NCBI RefSeq assembly: GCF_040096355.1
Contig: NZ_JBBMEX010000007.1
Location: 1-64,000 of the forward strand
Reading direction: 5' to 3'
Length of the DNA: 64,000 nt
From: Maccoyibacter intestinihominis
GTDB taxonomy: Bacteria; Bacillota; Clostridia; Lachnospirales; Lachnospiraceae
Position numbers and translations under genes: made by a program. Below are positions 50,881 to 60,744 of the stretch, piece by piece. A model generated the notes under the pieces. The model saw only the letters and a program-made list of their open reading frames with translations, had not been told where the DNA came from and did no database searches. Positions within the stretch are counted from its first letter, which is position 1. The number at the start of each line of letters is the position of its first letter.

Positions 50881-51948
50881 TCACTTTACCCCCACATTCT
50901 TTATTATTGCCTGTGCAATTTCAGTCAAAGGAACAATCTCATCTGCTGCACCTGCCTCAGCAATGGCTTTTGGCATTCCATATACCACACAGCTTTTTGC
51001 ATCCTGTGCGATCGTATGCACCTTTTTATGCTTCTGTAATTCTATAATTCCCTGTGTGCCATCCGCTCCCATTCCTGTAAGAATGACACAGATAATCTCA
51101 TCATAAGCACAGTCATTTAAGGATTCATACGTCACGTTCGCACATGGCTTCAAGCCTCCGATTGGAGCCGCATCACTTAATGTAATCCGATGTCCGCCAC
51201 CCGGCATTTTCTTTACCAGCATATGTTTGCCACCCGGTGCGATATATACCGTACCTTTTTGCAGGACATCTCCTTCCTGTGCTTCCTTTACGGAAACCTT
51301 GCTGACTTCATTTAAGCGGTCCGCCATGGTCTTTGTAAATCCTGCCGGCATATGCTGCACTAAGACCATTGGTGCATTCATTTCTTTTGGAAGAAATGGA
51401 ATGACACTCTGTAATGATTTCGGTCCGCCTGTGGAACATGCAAGTGCGATCAGTCTGTCTCCGGATACATTGTGTGACACTCTTGCCGGTGTTCTGACCG
51501 GTTGTGTTCCGGTAACCGGCTTTATGTCCGGCATCCTATGCACATTCTGCTGTGTCTCAAATACGGCTCTTAAGACTCCTAAAAGCTGCTCTTTGAACGG
51601 ATTGCCTTTTGCCTCAATGATATTGGATGGTTTTGGAACAAATTCAACTGCTCCGCGTTCCATTGCTAAGATCGTTGTCTGGGCATCTCGTGTTGTCAGT
51701 GTGCTGACCATGATGACCGTTGCTTTGATCTTATCTTTCTGCAGTTTTTCTAAAAGCTGCAGTCCATCCATCTTCGGCATATTAACATCTAAGATCACTG
51801 CATCATAACTGGTGGTCTTTAATCTTTCGTAGGCTTCTAACCCATCTCTGCAGACATCATTTGCCTGAAATTGTTTGTCCGTGTTAATTATATCACAGAT
51901 GACCCTTCTCATGAGTGCAGAGTCATCAACAACCAGAATATTTCTCAT
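50881..51948 (-). CDS. cheB: Chemotaxis methylesterase CheB
   Basis: A 355-aa receiver-methylesterase. The start at 51948 (MRNILVVDDSALMRRV) has AAAGGA 8 nt before; an upstream ATG would add 15 residues. Receiver Asp in DAVILDVNMPKMDG near 55. Esterase triad: Ser in ALACSTGGPKSL near 173, His in LVQHMPAGFT near 200, Asp in ILTGMGADG near 296. cheR, which would add the methyl groups, is not in the window. Confidence 0.95.
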   Translation of the reverse strand: MRNILVVDDSALMRRVICDIINTDKQFQANDVCRDGLEAYERLKTTSYDAVILDVNMPKMDGLQLLEKLQKDKIKATVIMVSTLTTRDAQTTILAMERGAVEFVPKPSNIIEAKGNPFKEQLLGVLRAVFETQQNVHRMPDIKPVTGTQPVRTPARVSHNVSGDRLIALACSTGGPKSLQSVIPFLPKEMNAPMVLVQHMPAGFTKTMADRLNEVSKVSVKEAQEGDVLQKGTVYIAPGGKHMLVKKMPGGGHRITLSDAAPIGGLKPCANVTYESLNDCAYDEIICVILTGMGADGTQGIIELQKHKKVHTIAQDAKSCVVYGMPKAIAEAGAADEIVPLTEIAQAIIKNVGVK

Positions 51949-51952
51949 ACAA

Positions 51953-52690
51953 TTATCCTTTTTCGTTTCTGCGTTTTTTGCGTTCTTCTTCAAAAATATA
52001 TCGGATAATATCTTCCCTTACTTTATTATCCTCCATGATAAATTCTATCCTTGTCTCATATCTTGGTTCGCGATACTCTAATTTCTTCCATCCTACGATC
52101 CTGCCCTTGATATGGTACTGCTTATCCATATTATCCGAGATCAGTTCTAACTCCATCAAAACGAACTGGTTCGCTTCAAATTTTTCTTCGGAAACAAATC
52201 TTGCTCCGCCTCCGCTGATATCTAAGATGGTTGCCCGCTTCTCTTCTTCGTCCGGTACCCCCTGTATGTGTTCTAGCAGTTTTTCGGTGTCTCTTTCCTT
52301 GGATTCGTTTTCGGCGATCCGGTAATATTTCATATCCATGACACATGGAAAACGATAATATTCCCTTCGCTGGAACTTGGCAAGCTGTGTCTTTAATTCT
52401 ACTTTTAACATGTAGATATTGTTAGACTTAAACCGCTCTTTTACCTGTCCAATGGCACGGTACAGATTCTTCTCTGCATAAAATACGAACTCAAATCTGA
52501 CTCCTAAATGTAACAGCACATACTTACCTTCCTCGATTGGCATGGAAATGTCAATATCCCCATTTTCATGGATTTCCTGTATCCTGCTTGTATAGACATG
52601 CGCTACTTCCCCCGTGCTGCCCTGTCTTTCTATCTTTTGTACTGCCTTGATCTCTACTTTGTTTCCCGGACGTAAAATATCTGAAACCAT
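51953..52690 (-). CDS. YcgR-type PilZ protein, c-di-GMP receptor of the motor
   Basis: A 245-aa protein: N-terminal YcgR-like flagellar brake domain (about 1-100) and a C-terminal PilZ domain (about 103-235) with RxxxR in QRREYYRFP near 105 and DISGGGARF near 156. In other bacteria YcgR with c-di-GMP slows the motor or alters bias. It lies between flhG and cheB, a place with no counterpart in the B. subtilis operon. 22 nt after flhG. Confidence 0.88.
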   Translation of the reverse strand: MVSDILRPGNKVEIKAVQKIERQGSTGEVAHVYTSRIQEIHENGDIDISMPIEEGKYVLLHLGVRFEFVFYAEKNLYRAIGQVKERFKSNNIYMLKVELKTQLAKFQRREYYRFPCVMDMKYYRIAENESKERDTEKLLEHIQGVPDEEEKRATILDISGGGARFVSEEKFEANQFVLMELELISDNMDKQYHIKGRIVGWKKLEYREPRYETRIEFIMEDNKVREDIIRYIFEEERKKRRNEKG

Positions 52691-52711
52691 CTCTTCACCT
52701 CATATATCAGT

Positions 52712-53587
52712 CTATTTTCTGGTTAAAATATTAGAAAAGAACTGCGAAAATCCCCTTCTCATTATAAATTGCTCCTGCTCCTCATTGACCAGATTATTTG
52801 CCAATACTCTGAATGCGTTAGATATATTGGACTCCGGTGCCATAAGGGATACGGTCTTTTGCTGCCGTACTGCTTTTTCTATCACTGCATCCTGCGGTAT
52901 CATGCCAAAATAATGCAGTGTTCCATGCAAAAACTGTGATACAACAGACTCTAACTTATCGTATACCAGCTTTCCTTCCTGTACGCTGTTCACTTTATTG
53001 GCTACCACATGTATCTGTATCCCGTTCTTGATAAATCCCGGATTCCGGTACAATGCTTTTAGCAGTGAATAGGAGTCTGTCAAAGAGCTTGGCTCCGGTG
53101 TTGTGACCAGGATCACTTCAGGACTTGCGATCACAAATTCCAACACACTGTCCGATACTCCTGCTCCTGTATCGATCAGTATCACATCTGCAAGCTCATC
53201 TATTTTTGACAGGCTGTGTACCAGATAGGAAATCTGGTCCTTGGTCAGATTGTTCATCGTCACAATTCCGGAACCCCCCGAAATAAATCCGATATCCATC
53301 GGACCCGGTGTGATGATCTCGCGTATATCCCTGCCCTGATAGATCAGGTCGCTCAAATTATATTTTGGTATTGCTCCAAACATTACTTCCACGTTTGCAA
53401 GACCTAAATCTGCATCAAAAATGATAACTCTCTTCCCCAACTTCCGTAACTGAACTGCCAGATTCACAGCAACACTTGATTTTCCGACACCGCCTTTTCC
53501 ACTGGTTATGGTAATCACTCTTGCTTTCGGCGTCATCTGCTGATTCTGCAGTTTAATCACATTTCTGATTCCCTCTGCCTGATCCAT
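52712..53587 (-). CDS. flhG: Flagellar number regulator FlhG (MinD-like ATPase)
   Basis: A 291-aa MinD/ParA-type ATPase. The deviant Walker A is TSGKGGVGKSSVAVNLA near residue 28, Walker B in VIIFDADLGLANVEV near 54, and switch DVILIDTGAGVSDSVL near 132. C-terminal amphipathic helix (FSQFFSNILTR) may bind membrane. Works with FlhF to set flagellar place and number. 3 nt after flhF. Confidence 0.93.
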   Translation of the reverse strand: MDQAEGIRNVIKLQNQQMTPKARVITITSGKGGVGKSSVAVNLAVQLRKLGKRVIIFDADLGLANVEVMFGAIPKYNLSDLIYQGRDIREIITPGPMDIGFISGGSGIVTMNNLTKDQISYLVHSLSKIDELADVILIDTGAGVSDSVLEFVIASPEVILVTTPEPSSLTDSYSLLKALYRNPGFIKNGIQIHVVANKVNSVQEGKLVYDKLESVVSQFLHGTLHYFGMIPQDAVIEKAVRQQKTVSLMAPESNISNAFRVLANNLVNEEQEQFIMRRGFSQFFSNILTRK

Positions 53588-53590
53588 GCG

Positions 53591-54856
53591 TTACTTTCCT
53601 CCTAACAGATTCTTTACGATTTTCTGAGTGTCAAAAATCTCAATATCATCGGGTACATTTTGTCCGTTGGTAATATAGGACAGCTCCGCATCGGAATATA
53701 ATTTTACATTCAGCAGATTTCCATAAGTGGATGTCTCATCTAACTTCGTGAAAATGATCTTGAACTCTGATATTTCTTTGTAAATATCAATAATATCAAG
53801 TAAGTCTCTGTATTTCGTTGTCGCACTTAATACCAGATATACGGATTTATCGTATGCCTCATCCACGCTGTCGATCAGCTCTTTGATATCCTTTCTCTGG
53901 CTTTCACTTTTGTGTGAGAATCCTGCTGTATCTACCAATACCAAGTCATAGTCCTCGACATTGGCAATTGCCTGGTTCATCTCTTCTGCAGAGTAAATGA
54001 TCGTAAACGGCTCATTTAAAATGTTTGCATAAGTCCGCAGCTGTTCTGCTGCTGCGATACGGTAAGTATCTGCTGTTAAAAATGCAACCTTTTTTCCCTG
54101 CTCTACCTTATATTTTGACGCAATCTTAGCGATCGTGGTAGTCTTACCCACTCCGGTTGGTCCGATGACAAAGACGACTTTTGGCTTAGAGCCGCTTAGA
54201 TCAATCGGTTTGGGCTGACCAAATTTTAAGATCAGCTTCTGATATACATTAGATAGAATATAATCCACACTGTTTCCGGCTTTCATAATATTCTCTAATT
54301 CATCGATCACCTGATTTGCATATTTTTCACTGACATCATTATCTAACAGTGTCTTATAGAGCATTTTGATAAAATGAAAATTCTCTGCTCCTGCCTTGCT
54401 CTGTTCCTTTTTTGTTATCAGCGGTTCCTCATTTTCTTCCGGGTGATGTTCCTCTTCTGAAAACCGGTGTTCGATCATGTTCTGTAAACTGTTCAGACGT
54501 TCCTCAATCCCATTGGTGTCTGCCTTATTTTCTTTCAGTACGGATTCAAACATATCCACTGCCTTTGCAGGCTCCGGTTCTTTATGCTCTACCGGCGGCA
54601 CCTGGATTGGTTCATCCGCAGTCAGATTGATCTGCTCATGCATTTTAAACGGAGAATGAAAGGCTGCCATCGGTGTTCCCTGCTCGGTCTCTTCTTTGGC
54701 TGCCGTTACCTCATAGGTTGTCTGCTTGAACAGTCCTAAAAAGCCTTTGCTTTTGATCGTGCGCACATTCATGATCACAACGTCCGCACCCATTTCCTGT
54801 CTTGCTTTTTCTTTTGCTTCTTCCTCAGTCTTTCCCTGAAACTTATTAATTGTCAT
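53591..54856 (-). CDS. flhF: Flagellar SRP-type GTPase FlhF
   Basis: A 421-aa GTPase of the SRP/FtsY class that marks the flagellar site. N-terminal region (1-140) is variable; N domain about 160-215; G domain with GPTGVGKTTTIAKIA near 237, DTYRIAAAEQLRTY near 270, DTAGFSHKSESQ near 317 and FTKLDETSTYGNLLN near 382. Start codon overlaps the flhA stop by 1 nt (TAATG), so translation is coupled. Confidence 0.95.
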   Translation of the reverse strand: MTINKFQGKTEEEAKEKARQEMGADVVIMNVRTIKSKGFLGLFKQTTYEVTAAKEETEQGTPMAAFHSPFKMHEQINLTADEPIQVPPVEHKEPEPAKAVDMFESVLKENKADTNGIEERLNSLQNMIEHRFSEEEHHPEENEEPLITKKEQSKAGAENFHFIKMLYKTLLDNDVSEKYANQVIDELENIMKAGNSVDYILSNVYQKLILKFGQPKPIDLSGSKPKVVFVIGPTGVGKTTTIAKIASKYKVEQGKKVAFLTADTYRIAAAEQLRTYANILNEPFTIIYSAEEMNQAIANVEDYDLVLVDTAGFSHKSESQRKDIKELIDSVDEAYDKSVYLVLSATTKYRDLLDIIDIYKEISEFKIIFTKLDETSTYGNLLNVKLYSDAELSYITNGQNVPDDIEIFDTQKIVKNLLGGK

Positions 54857-56889
54857 TAGTCTGTCACCATCCCAACTGACTGCAGTTCTACATTAGAATC
54901 CACCTCATTGTAAGATACTACAATCAAATCTTTAAAATATTCCTCTGTCAGTTTCTTAAAATACATTCTCACGATCGGAGATGTAATGATAATCGGACTC
55001 TTTCCAAGATTCTCTAACTTTGCGATCTCTGTCTCAACAGAATCCATAATTGCTTTTGTTTTTTCCGGATCCATCGTCAGATATGCTCCCTGCTCGGTCT
55101 GCTTTACAGAAGACATGATCTCCTGTTCTACTTTCGGATCCAGCGTTACGACACTTGTAACCTCGTTTGCCGGAAAATATTTATTTGAAATTGCCCGCTT
55201 GAGGCTCTGTCGTACATATTCAGTCAATACATCGGTATCTCTTGAAGTCGATGCATGGTCTGCTAATGTCTCAAAAATGGTCAGCAGATCTCTGATGGAA
55301 ATTCCTTCGCTAAGCAGATTCTGCAATACCTTCTGAATCTCTCCAAGTCCTAAAAGTTTTGGTATCAGCTCCTCGACTAATGCCGGATTGCTCTCTTTAA
55401 TATTGTCTACTAAATTCTGTACATCCTGTCTTGTTAACAGTTCTGCAATATGGCTTCTGATGACTTCCGTCAGATGTGTTGCAATAATAGACGGTGGGTC
55501 AACAACGGTATAACCCAGACTCTCCGCCTTTTCTCTCTGTCCTTCTGTGATCCAGATCGCAGGAAGGTGGAAGGACGGCTCAAAGGTCGGGATACCGGAA
55601 ATCTCTTCTGTAACATATCCGGGATTCATTGCCATATAATGGTCAAACAGGATCTCTCCCTCTGTAACCTGTATGCCTTTGATCTTAATAATATATTGAT
55701 TCGGATTTAACTGAATATTATCTCTTAATCGGATAATTGGCACAACAGTACCAAGTTCTAACGCAATCTGCCGCCGAATCATAACCACACGGTCTAACAG
55801 GTCTCCACCCTGATTGACATCGGCTAACGGAATGATTCCATATCCAAACTCTAACTCGATCGGGTCTACTTGTAACAGGGAAACCACATTCTCCGGTCTT
55901 CGTATCTCGTCGGCTTCCGTCTCTTCTTCCGAGACCTCTTCCTCTATGCTTTCAATGCCCGCAGTCTGCTGCATTTTTCTTCCTACGACAATATACATAG
56001 CTCCAAACGGAACAAACAGGATAGGATTTAAAGGTGTCACGATTCCTAAGAAGATCAGGGTGGCTCCTACGATATATAATACTTTTGGAATTCCAAAGAG
56101 CTGCTTGATCAGTACCTCTCCAAAATCTGCCTCTTTTGATGCCTTAGTAACCAAAATACCGGTGGAAAGAGAAATGACCAGAGAAGGAATCTGGCTTACT
56201 AAACCATCACCGATGGTCAGAAGTCCATACTGCTGGATCGCATCTGCGAATGGCAGCCCCTGACGCATCATACCCATGGCTGTTCCACCGATTAAGTTAA
56301 TGAATGTAATGATCAGTCCGGCAACAGCATCTCCCTTTACATACTTCGTAGCACCATCCATGGCTCCGAAGAAGCTGGATTCCGCCTGAATCTTCTCTCT
56401 TCTCTCTCTTGCCTGTTTTTCATTGATCGTACCTGTATTCAGGTCGGCATCAATCGCCATCTGTTTACCCGGCATTGCGTCCAATGTAAAACGTGCCGTT
56501 ACCTCAGATACACGCTCGGAACCTTTATTGATAACGATAAACTGGATCAGTACCAGTACGATAAAGATAATGCCTCCGATGATCATATCACCGCCACCAA
56601 CGAAACTTCCGAAAGTCTCTACGACATTACCCGGATCTCCGGTTGTCAGGATCAGACGTGTGGAAGATACGTTCAGAGAAATTCTGAACAGTGTGGTAAA
56701 CAGCAATAACGTTGGGAAAAATGACATCTCTAAGATTTCCTGTACAAACAGTGCATTGAACAGGATGATCAATGCGATGGAAATGTTGACCATCAGCATA
56801 ACGTCTAATAAGATGCTCGGAATTGGTATAATAAAGAAAATAACCGCACAGAGCAGATATGCTGCGATTCCTAAATCCGCTTTTTTCAT
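54856..56889 (-). CDS. flhA: Flagellar export gate protein FlhA
   Basis: A 677-aa protein. N-terminal eight-helix membrane domain (about 1-320), with the FHIPEP-family signature in RISLNVSSTRLILT near 69 and KGSERVSEVTARFTLDAMPGKQMAID near 124, and a cytosolic domain (about 350-677) that docks chaperones and substrates. Length typical. Operon neighbour of flhB (25 nt). Confidence 0.96.
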   Translation of the reverse strand: MKKADLGIAAYLLCAVIFFIIPIPSILLDVMLMVNISIALIILFNALFVQEILEMSFFPTLLLFTTLFRISLNVSSTRLILTTGDPGNVVETFGSFVGGGDMIIGGIIFIVLVLIQFIVINKGSERVSEVTARFTLDAMPGKQMAIDADLNTGTINEKQARERREKIQAESSFFGAMDGATKYVKGDAVAGLIITFINLIGGTAMGMMRQGLPFADAIQQYGLLTIGDGLVSQIPSLVISLSTGILVTKASKEADFGEVLIKQLFGIPKVLYIVGATLIFLGIVTPLNPILFVPFGAMYIVVGRKMQQTAGIESIEEEVSEEETEADEIRRPENVVSLLQVDPIELEFGYGIIPLADVNQGGDLLDRVVMIRRQIALELGTVVPIIRLRDNIQLNPNQYIIKIKGIQVTEGEILFDHYMAMNPGYVTEEISGIPTFEPSFHLPAIWITEGQREKAESLGYTVVDPPSIIATHLTEVIRSHIAELLTRQDVQNLVDNIKESNPALVEELIPKLLGLGEIQKVLQNLLSEGISIRDLLTIFETLADHASTSRDTDVLTEYVRQSLKRAISNKYFPANEVTSVVTLDPKVEQEIMSSVKQTEQGAYLTMDPEKTKAIMDSVETEIAKLENLGKSPIIITSPIVRMYFKKLTEEYFKDLIVVSYNEVDSNVELQSVGMVTD

Positions 56890-56914
56890 GGTTATTTTCC
56901 TCCTTCCGTCTTAA

Positions 56915-58042
56915 TTAATTCTGGTTTTTCATATGATATACCATTGCTAACACTTCTGCAACTGCCTGATAGAGTTCCGGCGGTATCTCCTGTCCGACAT
57001 CTACCGTCGCATAGAGTGTTCTTGCAAGTGGTTTGTTTTCTACAATTTCAATTTGATTTTCTTTTGCAATTTCTCTGATCTTCATTGCGAGATAATCTTC
57101 ACCTTTTGCTAGTACAACCGGTGCTTTGGCAGTCTCGCTGTCATAGGAAATTGCAACGGACAGATGCGTCGGGTTGGTAATAACAACATCTGCTTTGGGG
57201 ACATCCTGCATCATACGGCGCTGGGACGCTTCACGCATCCTGGACCTCTGCCTGCTTTTGATCTCCGGATTTCCCTCTGTATTCTTGAACTCTTCGCGTA
57301 CCTCCTGCTTCGTCATCTTCATCTCTTCATTAAAACGATGCTTCTGGTATGCCCAGTCCAAAATACCCACGATCAGATACACCAGACTGATCCGCAGTCC
57401 CGTATCTATAATAATGGTTCCACAGAGCACAATTGCCTGTGATAACGGAATCTCATATAAAATAAACAGATTATCTTTCTGCTTATTTACACAGCTATAT
57501 GCAACATAAGCGATCAGTGCGATTTTTAAAATCGACTTAAACAATTCAAAAAGAGACTCTTTTGAAAACATCCGCTTAAATCCGCTGATCGGATTAAACT
57601 TGTCTAACTTTGGCTGCATCGGCTTGGTACTGACTTTCCAGCCCACCTGTACAATACTGACAACAAATGCCACAATGACTCCAACCGCTAAAAACGGTGC
57701 CATGATCTTAATGGAGTCTATGATACTCATTCTAAAAAGCTGGTCAGCGGCATGGATGGACATTCCCTGTCCATTGCCCTTTACAATTTCCGGCATTTTA
57801 TTATAAACTGCTGAAAATTCTTCTAAAAAGCCCTTGCCTACATACGATATAAATACTTTTAATACCAAAAACAGGGCAATCAGATCCATGGCGGAATTCA
57901 ATTCCCTGCTCTTTGCAACTTTTCCTTCTTCTCTGGCATCCCGCAGCTTTTTTGCTGTGGCAGGCTCGGTCTTTTCACCGCCCGGACCATCTTTTGCAAA
58001 CCATTGAAGATCATACTCTAAGTACCGTTTCATCTCTTCCAA
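56915..58042 (-). CDS. flhB: Flagellar export switch protein FlhB
   Basis: A 375-aa protein: four membrane helices (about 48-230) and a cytosolic domain with the autocleavage NPTH motif in ADVVITNPTHLSVAISYD near residue 287. Cleavage switches export from hook to filament substrates. It begins 1 nt after the fliR stop; fliR and flhB are separate, not fused as in some clostridia. Confidence 0.96.
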   Translation of the reverse strand: MEEMKRYLEYDLQWFAKDGPGGEKTEPATAKKLRDAREEGKVAKSRELNSAMDLIALFLVLKVFISYVGKGFLEEFSAVYNKMPEIVKGNGQGMSIHAADQLFRMSIIDSIKIMAPFLAVGVIVAFVVSIVQVGWKVSTKPMQPKLDKFNPISGFKRMFSKESLFELFKSILKIALIAYVAYSCVNKQKDNLFILYEIPLSQAIVLCGTIIIDTGLRISLVYLIVGILDWAYQKHRFNEEMKMTKQEVREEFKNTEGNPEIKSRQRSRMREASQRRMMQDVPKADVVITNPTHLSVAISYDSETAKAPVVLAKGEDYLAMKIREIAKENQIEIVENKPLARTLYATVDVGQEIPPELYQAVAEVLAMVYHMKNQN

Positions 58043-58043
58043 A

Positions 58044-58823
58044 TCAGTACATTCCTTCTATAAATGATACGATCAGCTTTTTCATTTCTTTAAACACAAA
58101 GTTTGAAATGCTTGGTAAAAGCCGAATGGTCAAAAACATAATTAAAAATCCTATCAGGATCTTCATCTGCATACCGATGGCAAACATGTTCATCTGCGGT
58201 GCAACTTTTGCCATAATTCCCAAAATGCAGTTCAGTATCATCATAACTGCAAAAATTGGTAAAATGATCCGGAATGCGATCACAAACAGATCTGTCATAT
58301 AAGTTAAAAACGACTGGAACAGATGATCCCATTGAAACACCTGTCCATTGACCGGAATCAGTTTGTAGGAATCCACCACCGCACGCAGAATATAATGATG
58401 CATATCCGTTGCGATCAGCAACAGCAATAACAGATAATTATACAACTGACCGGTAATATTGACCTGTGTATTATTCATCGGGTCATACTCGGTTGCCATC
58501 GACAATCCGATTTCCATATCGATCATATTTCCCGCTAATAAAATAATGGAATTACAAACACTTGCCGCAAATCCTATGAGCAATCCTGTAATTCCCTCCC
58601 TGATAATGATAACGGCAAATCCAAATACACCTTCGTAATCAAGTGCAGGTCTCTCTAAAATCTGAAACAGCAGTATAGCAACCATTACGGAAAAACCAAT
58701 TTTTACACGTCTTGGTGTATTATTGGTTCCATAAAATGGTGCTACTGCCACAAAACTCGCAACTCTGACCACTATCATCAAAAAGTATTCAAATGTAACT
58801 AAAGAAAAACTCAAATTTACCAT
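58044..58823 (-). CDS. fliR: Flagellar export protein FliR
   Basis: A 259-aa membrane protein of the export gate core (FliP5-FliQ4-FliR1). About six hydrophobic helices. Segments RVASFVAVAPFYGTNNTPRRVKIG near 20 and EIGLSMATEYDPMNNTQVNI near 103 match the family. 6 nt after fliQ. Confidence 0.94.
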   Translation of the reverse strand: MVNLSFSLVTFEYFLMIVVRVASFVAVAPFYGTNNTPRRVKIGFSVMVAILLFQILERPALDYEGVFGFAVIIIREGITGLLIGFAASVCNSIILLAGNMIDMEIGLSMATEYDPMNNTQVNITGQLYNYLLLLLLIATDMHHYILRAVVDSYKLIPVNGQVFQWDHLFQSFLTYMTDLFVIAFRIILPIFAVMMILNCILGIMAKVAPQMNMFAIGMQMKILIGFLIMFLTIRLLPSISNFVFKEMKKLIVSFIEGMY

Positions 58824-58829
58824 AACCGC

Positions 58830-59111
58830 TTAGCTTAAGAATACGCCGAAATTCGACCACAAATCTGTAATATACTCTGTTAGCTGTGTCAGTATCCATG
58901 AACCAAAAATCATCATTCCTACAAACACGGCAAGAATCTTCGGCACAAACGTAAGGGTCTGTTCCTGTATGGATGTCACCGTCTGAAAGATACTGATGAT
59001 CAGACCTATGATCAATGACACCAATAAGAGCGGAGCCGATACCACGATGATCGTATAAATTGCCTGACTCGCAATATCTAAAACTTCTCCCTGTGTAATC
59101 ATTCTCCTCAC
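58830..59111 (-). CDS. fliQ: Flagellar export protein FliQ
   Basis: A 93-aa protein with two membrane helices. PLLLVSLIIGLIISIFQTVTSIQEQTLTFVPK covers the family core (about residues 27-58). Between fliP (16 nt) and fliR (6 nt). Confidence 0.95.
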   Translation of the reverse strand: MRRMITQGEVLDIASQAIYTIIVVSAPLLLVSLIIGLIISIFQTVTSIQEQTLTFVPKILAVFVGMMIFGSWILTQLTEYITDLWSNFGVFLS

Positions 59112-59127
59112 TCCTTTTATCTATCTG

Positions 59128-59961
59128 TCACATAAACGTTTTTACCAGATTTCCGATTACCAGATCCCATCCATCCGCTAAAATGAATAAGAGAATCTTA
59201 AATGGTAAAGAAATGGTTGTCGGTGGAAGCATCATCATACCCATGGACATCAATACGGATGATACCACCATATCAATGACAATGAACGGAATATAAATGA
59301 TAAATCCTATAATAAACGCCTGACGGAGTTCACTGATAATAAACGCCGGTATTAAGACGGTGTTTGTAATTTCTTCCTTGTCTTCATAGGTTACGTTTGC
59401 AATTTCACAAAACAGGTTAATATCTTTTACCTGTGTCTGACCAAACATAAACTCCCGAAGCGGTTCCATTCCTATCTCTAATGCTTCTTCCTGCGTAATC
59501 TCCCCGGCATCTAATGGTTTGATCGCTTTTTCATTGATCTGCGTAAACACCGGTGACATGATAAATAATGTCAGAAACAGTGCAAGTCCTATCAGAACCT
59601 GGTTCGGTGGAGATGTCTGCGTACCAATCGCACTCCTTAAAAAATGAAGCACTACGATGATCCTCGTAAACGAGGTCAGCATGATCAGAATCGATGGTGC
59701 TAATGTGATCACTGTTAAGAATAGCAGGATCTTAATCGGAGCTGAAAGGCTTCCCCCATCGTTGTTGTATGCAATGGAAAAACCATTGTTTACATCTTCT
59801 GCGGCATCAGGTACCGACTTTTTTTCACTCGTTGTCTTCGTACTGCTCCCCGCTGAAGTTGCATATGCCGTCTGTGTTGTACACATAGAAAGTGTCAACA
59901 CCAGTACAACGGTCGCAAACACAACGGAAGCGATACAATACCACTTCTTAAATTTCTTCAT
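59128..59961 (-). CDS. fliP: Flagellar export protein FliP
   Basis: A 277-aa export gate protein with an N-terminal signal peptide (to about 35, AYA), a Ser/Thr-rich start, then four membrane helices. Signatures: SFTRIIVVLHFLRSAIG near residue 102, FIIYIPFIVIDMVVSSVLMSMGMMMLPP near 215 and LPFKILLFILADGW near 250. Starts 9 nt after fliO. Confidence 0.95.
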   Translation of the reverse strand: MKKFKKWYCIASVVFATVVLVLTLSMCTTQTAYATSAGSSTKTTSEKKSVPDAAEDVNNGFSIAYNNDGGSLSAPIKILLFLTVITLAPSILIMLTSFTRIIVVLHFLRSAIGTQTSPPNQVLIGLALFLTLFIMSPVFTQINEKAIKPLDAGEITQEEALEIGMEPLREFMFGQTQVKDINLFCEIANVTYEDKEEITNTVLIPAFIISELRQAFIIGFIIYIPFIVIDMVVSSVLMSMGMMMLPPTTISLPFKILLFILADGWDLVIGNLVKTFM

Positions 59962-59970
59962 CTTTTCTGC

Positions 59971-60354
59971 CTATTTCTTTGGCAGGCGTTCTTTGATTTT
60001 TTTCAGAATCTCCTGAAAGTTTTCTCCTGCCTCTGTCTGTTTTATCACTTCATAAGTATCCAGATCATGAAGCTGCTCTTTTGTCAGCGTTGTCAGCATG
60101 GTAATCTCATCTTTTCCAACACCAATGACCAAATAAACCTCACCGGCTTCAATAATCTGAATATATTTGTTCTGTGTCAGACGCAAAGTCTCAACGATCC
60201 GCAGATTCTTATTAAAAGATCTGCTCTTCTGATACCCTGCAATCCATTTCGTTGTAAAATATGTAATTGCCAGAACAAAAATGAAAATCAGCAGGACTCC
60301 CAACAACTGTATAAAACTGTCAAAACCGGAAGTCTTCATCTGTAATAAAATCAT
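59971..60354 (-). CDS. fliO: Flagellar protein FliO/FliZ
   Basis: A 127-aa protein with one membrane helix (about 13-33) and a cytosolic domain of FliO/FliZ type (LRLTQNKYIQIIEAGEVYLVIGVG near residue 52). It aids assembly of FliP. Low similarity is usual in this family; the place between cheY and fliP makes the call safe. Confidence 0.85.
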   Translation of the reverse strand: MILLQMKTSGFDSFIQLLGVLLIFIFVLAITYFTTKWIAGYQKSRSFNKNLRIVETLRLTQNKYIQIIEAGEVYLVIGVGKDEITMLTTLTKEQLHDLDTYEVIKQTEAGENFQEILKKIKERLPKK

Positions 60355-60357
60355 CCT

Positions 60358-60720
60358 TTAACCAACTACTTTTTTAACAGCCTCTAATACACGTTCTGCC
60401 TGAAACGGTTTTACAATAAAGTCTTTTGCTCCTGACTGGATCGCTTCAATAACCATTGCCTGCTGGCCCATTGCTGAACACATGATAACGGCAGCGTTTG
60501 CATCAGCCTCTTTAATCTTCTTTAATGCCTGGATTCCATCCATTTCCGGCATTGTGATATCCATAAGAACTAAATCCGGTTTTGTCTCATTATACTTTTC
60601 AACCGCTTTTGCTCCATTTTCTGCTTCTCCTGCAATTGCATACCCGTTTTTTGTGAGAATGTCCTTGATCATCATTCGCATAAATGCTGCATCGTCACAA
60701 ATTAAAATACTCTTTGCCAT
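60358..60720 (-). CDS. cheY: Chemotaxis response regulator CheY
   Basis: A 120-aa receiver. Asp pair ICDDAAFMR near residue 9, phospho-Asp in VLMDITMPEMDG near 54, Ser in IMCSAMGQ near 83, Lys in DFIVKPF near 105. Binds FliM and FliY and sets rotation. Between fliY and fliO, as in B. subtilis. Confidence 0.96.
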   Translation of the reverse strand: MAKSILICDDAAFMRMMIKDILTKNGYAIAGEAENGAKAVEKYNETKPDLVLMDITMPEMDGIQALKKIKEADANAAVIMCSAMGQQAMVIEAIQSGAKDFIVKPFQAERVLEAVKKVVG

Positions 60721-60744
60721 AGTTTAATCTCCTTATTTTTCATT

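Noticed and set aside
58042..58044. FliR-FlhB fusion as known in some clostridia
   Set aside because: fliR has a proper stop and flhB its own start 1 nt later; they are two proteins.
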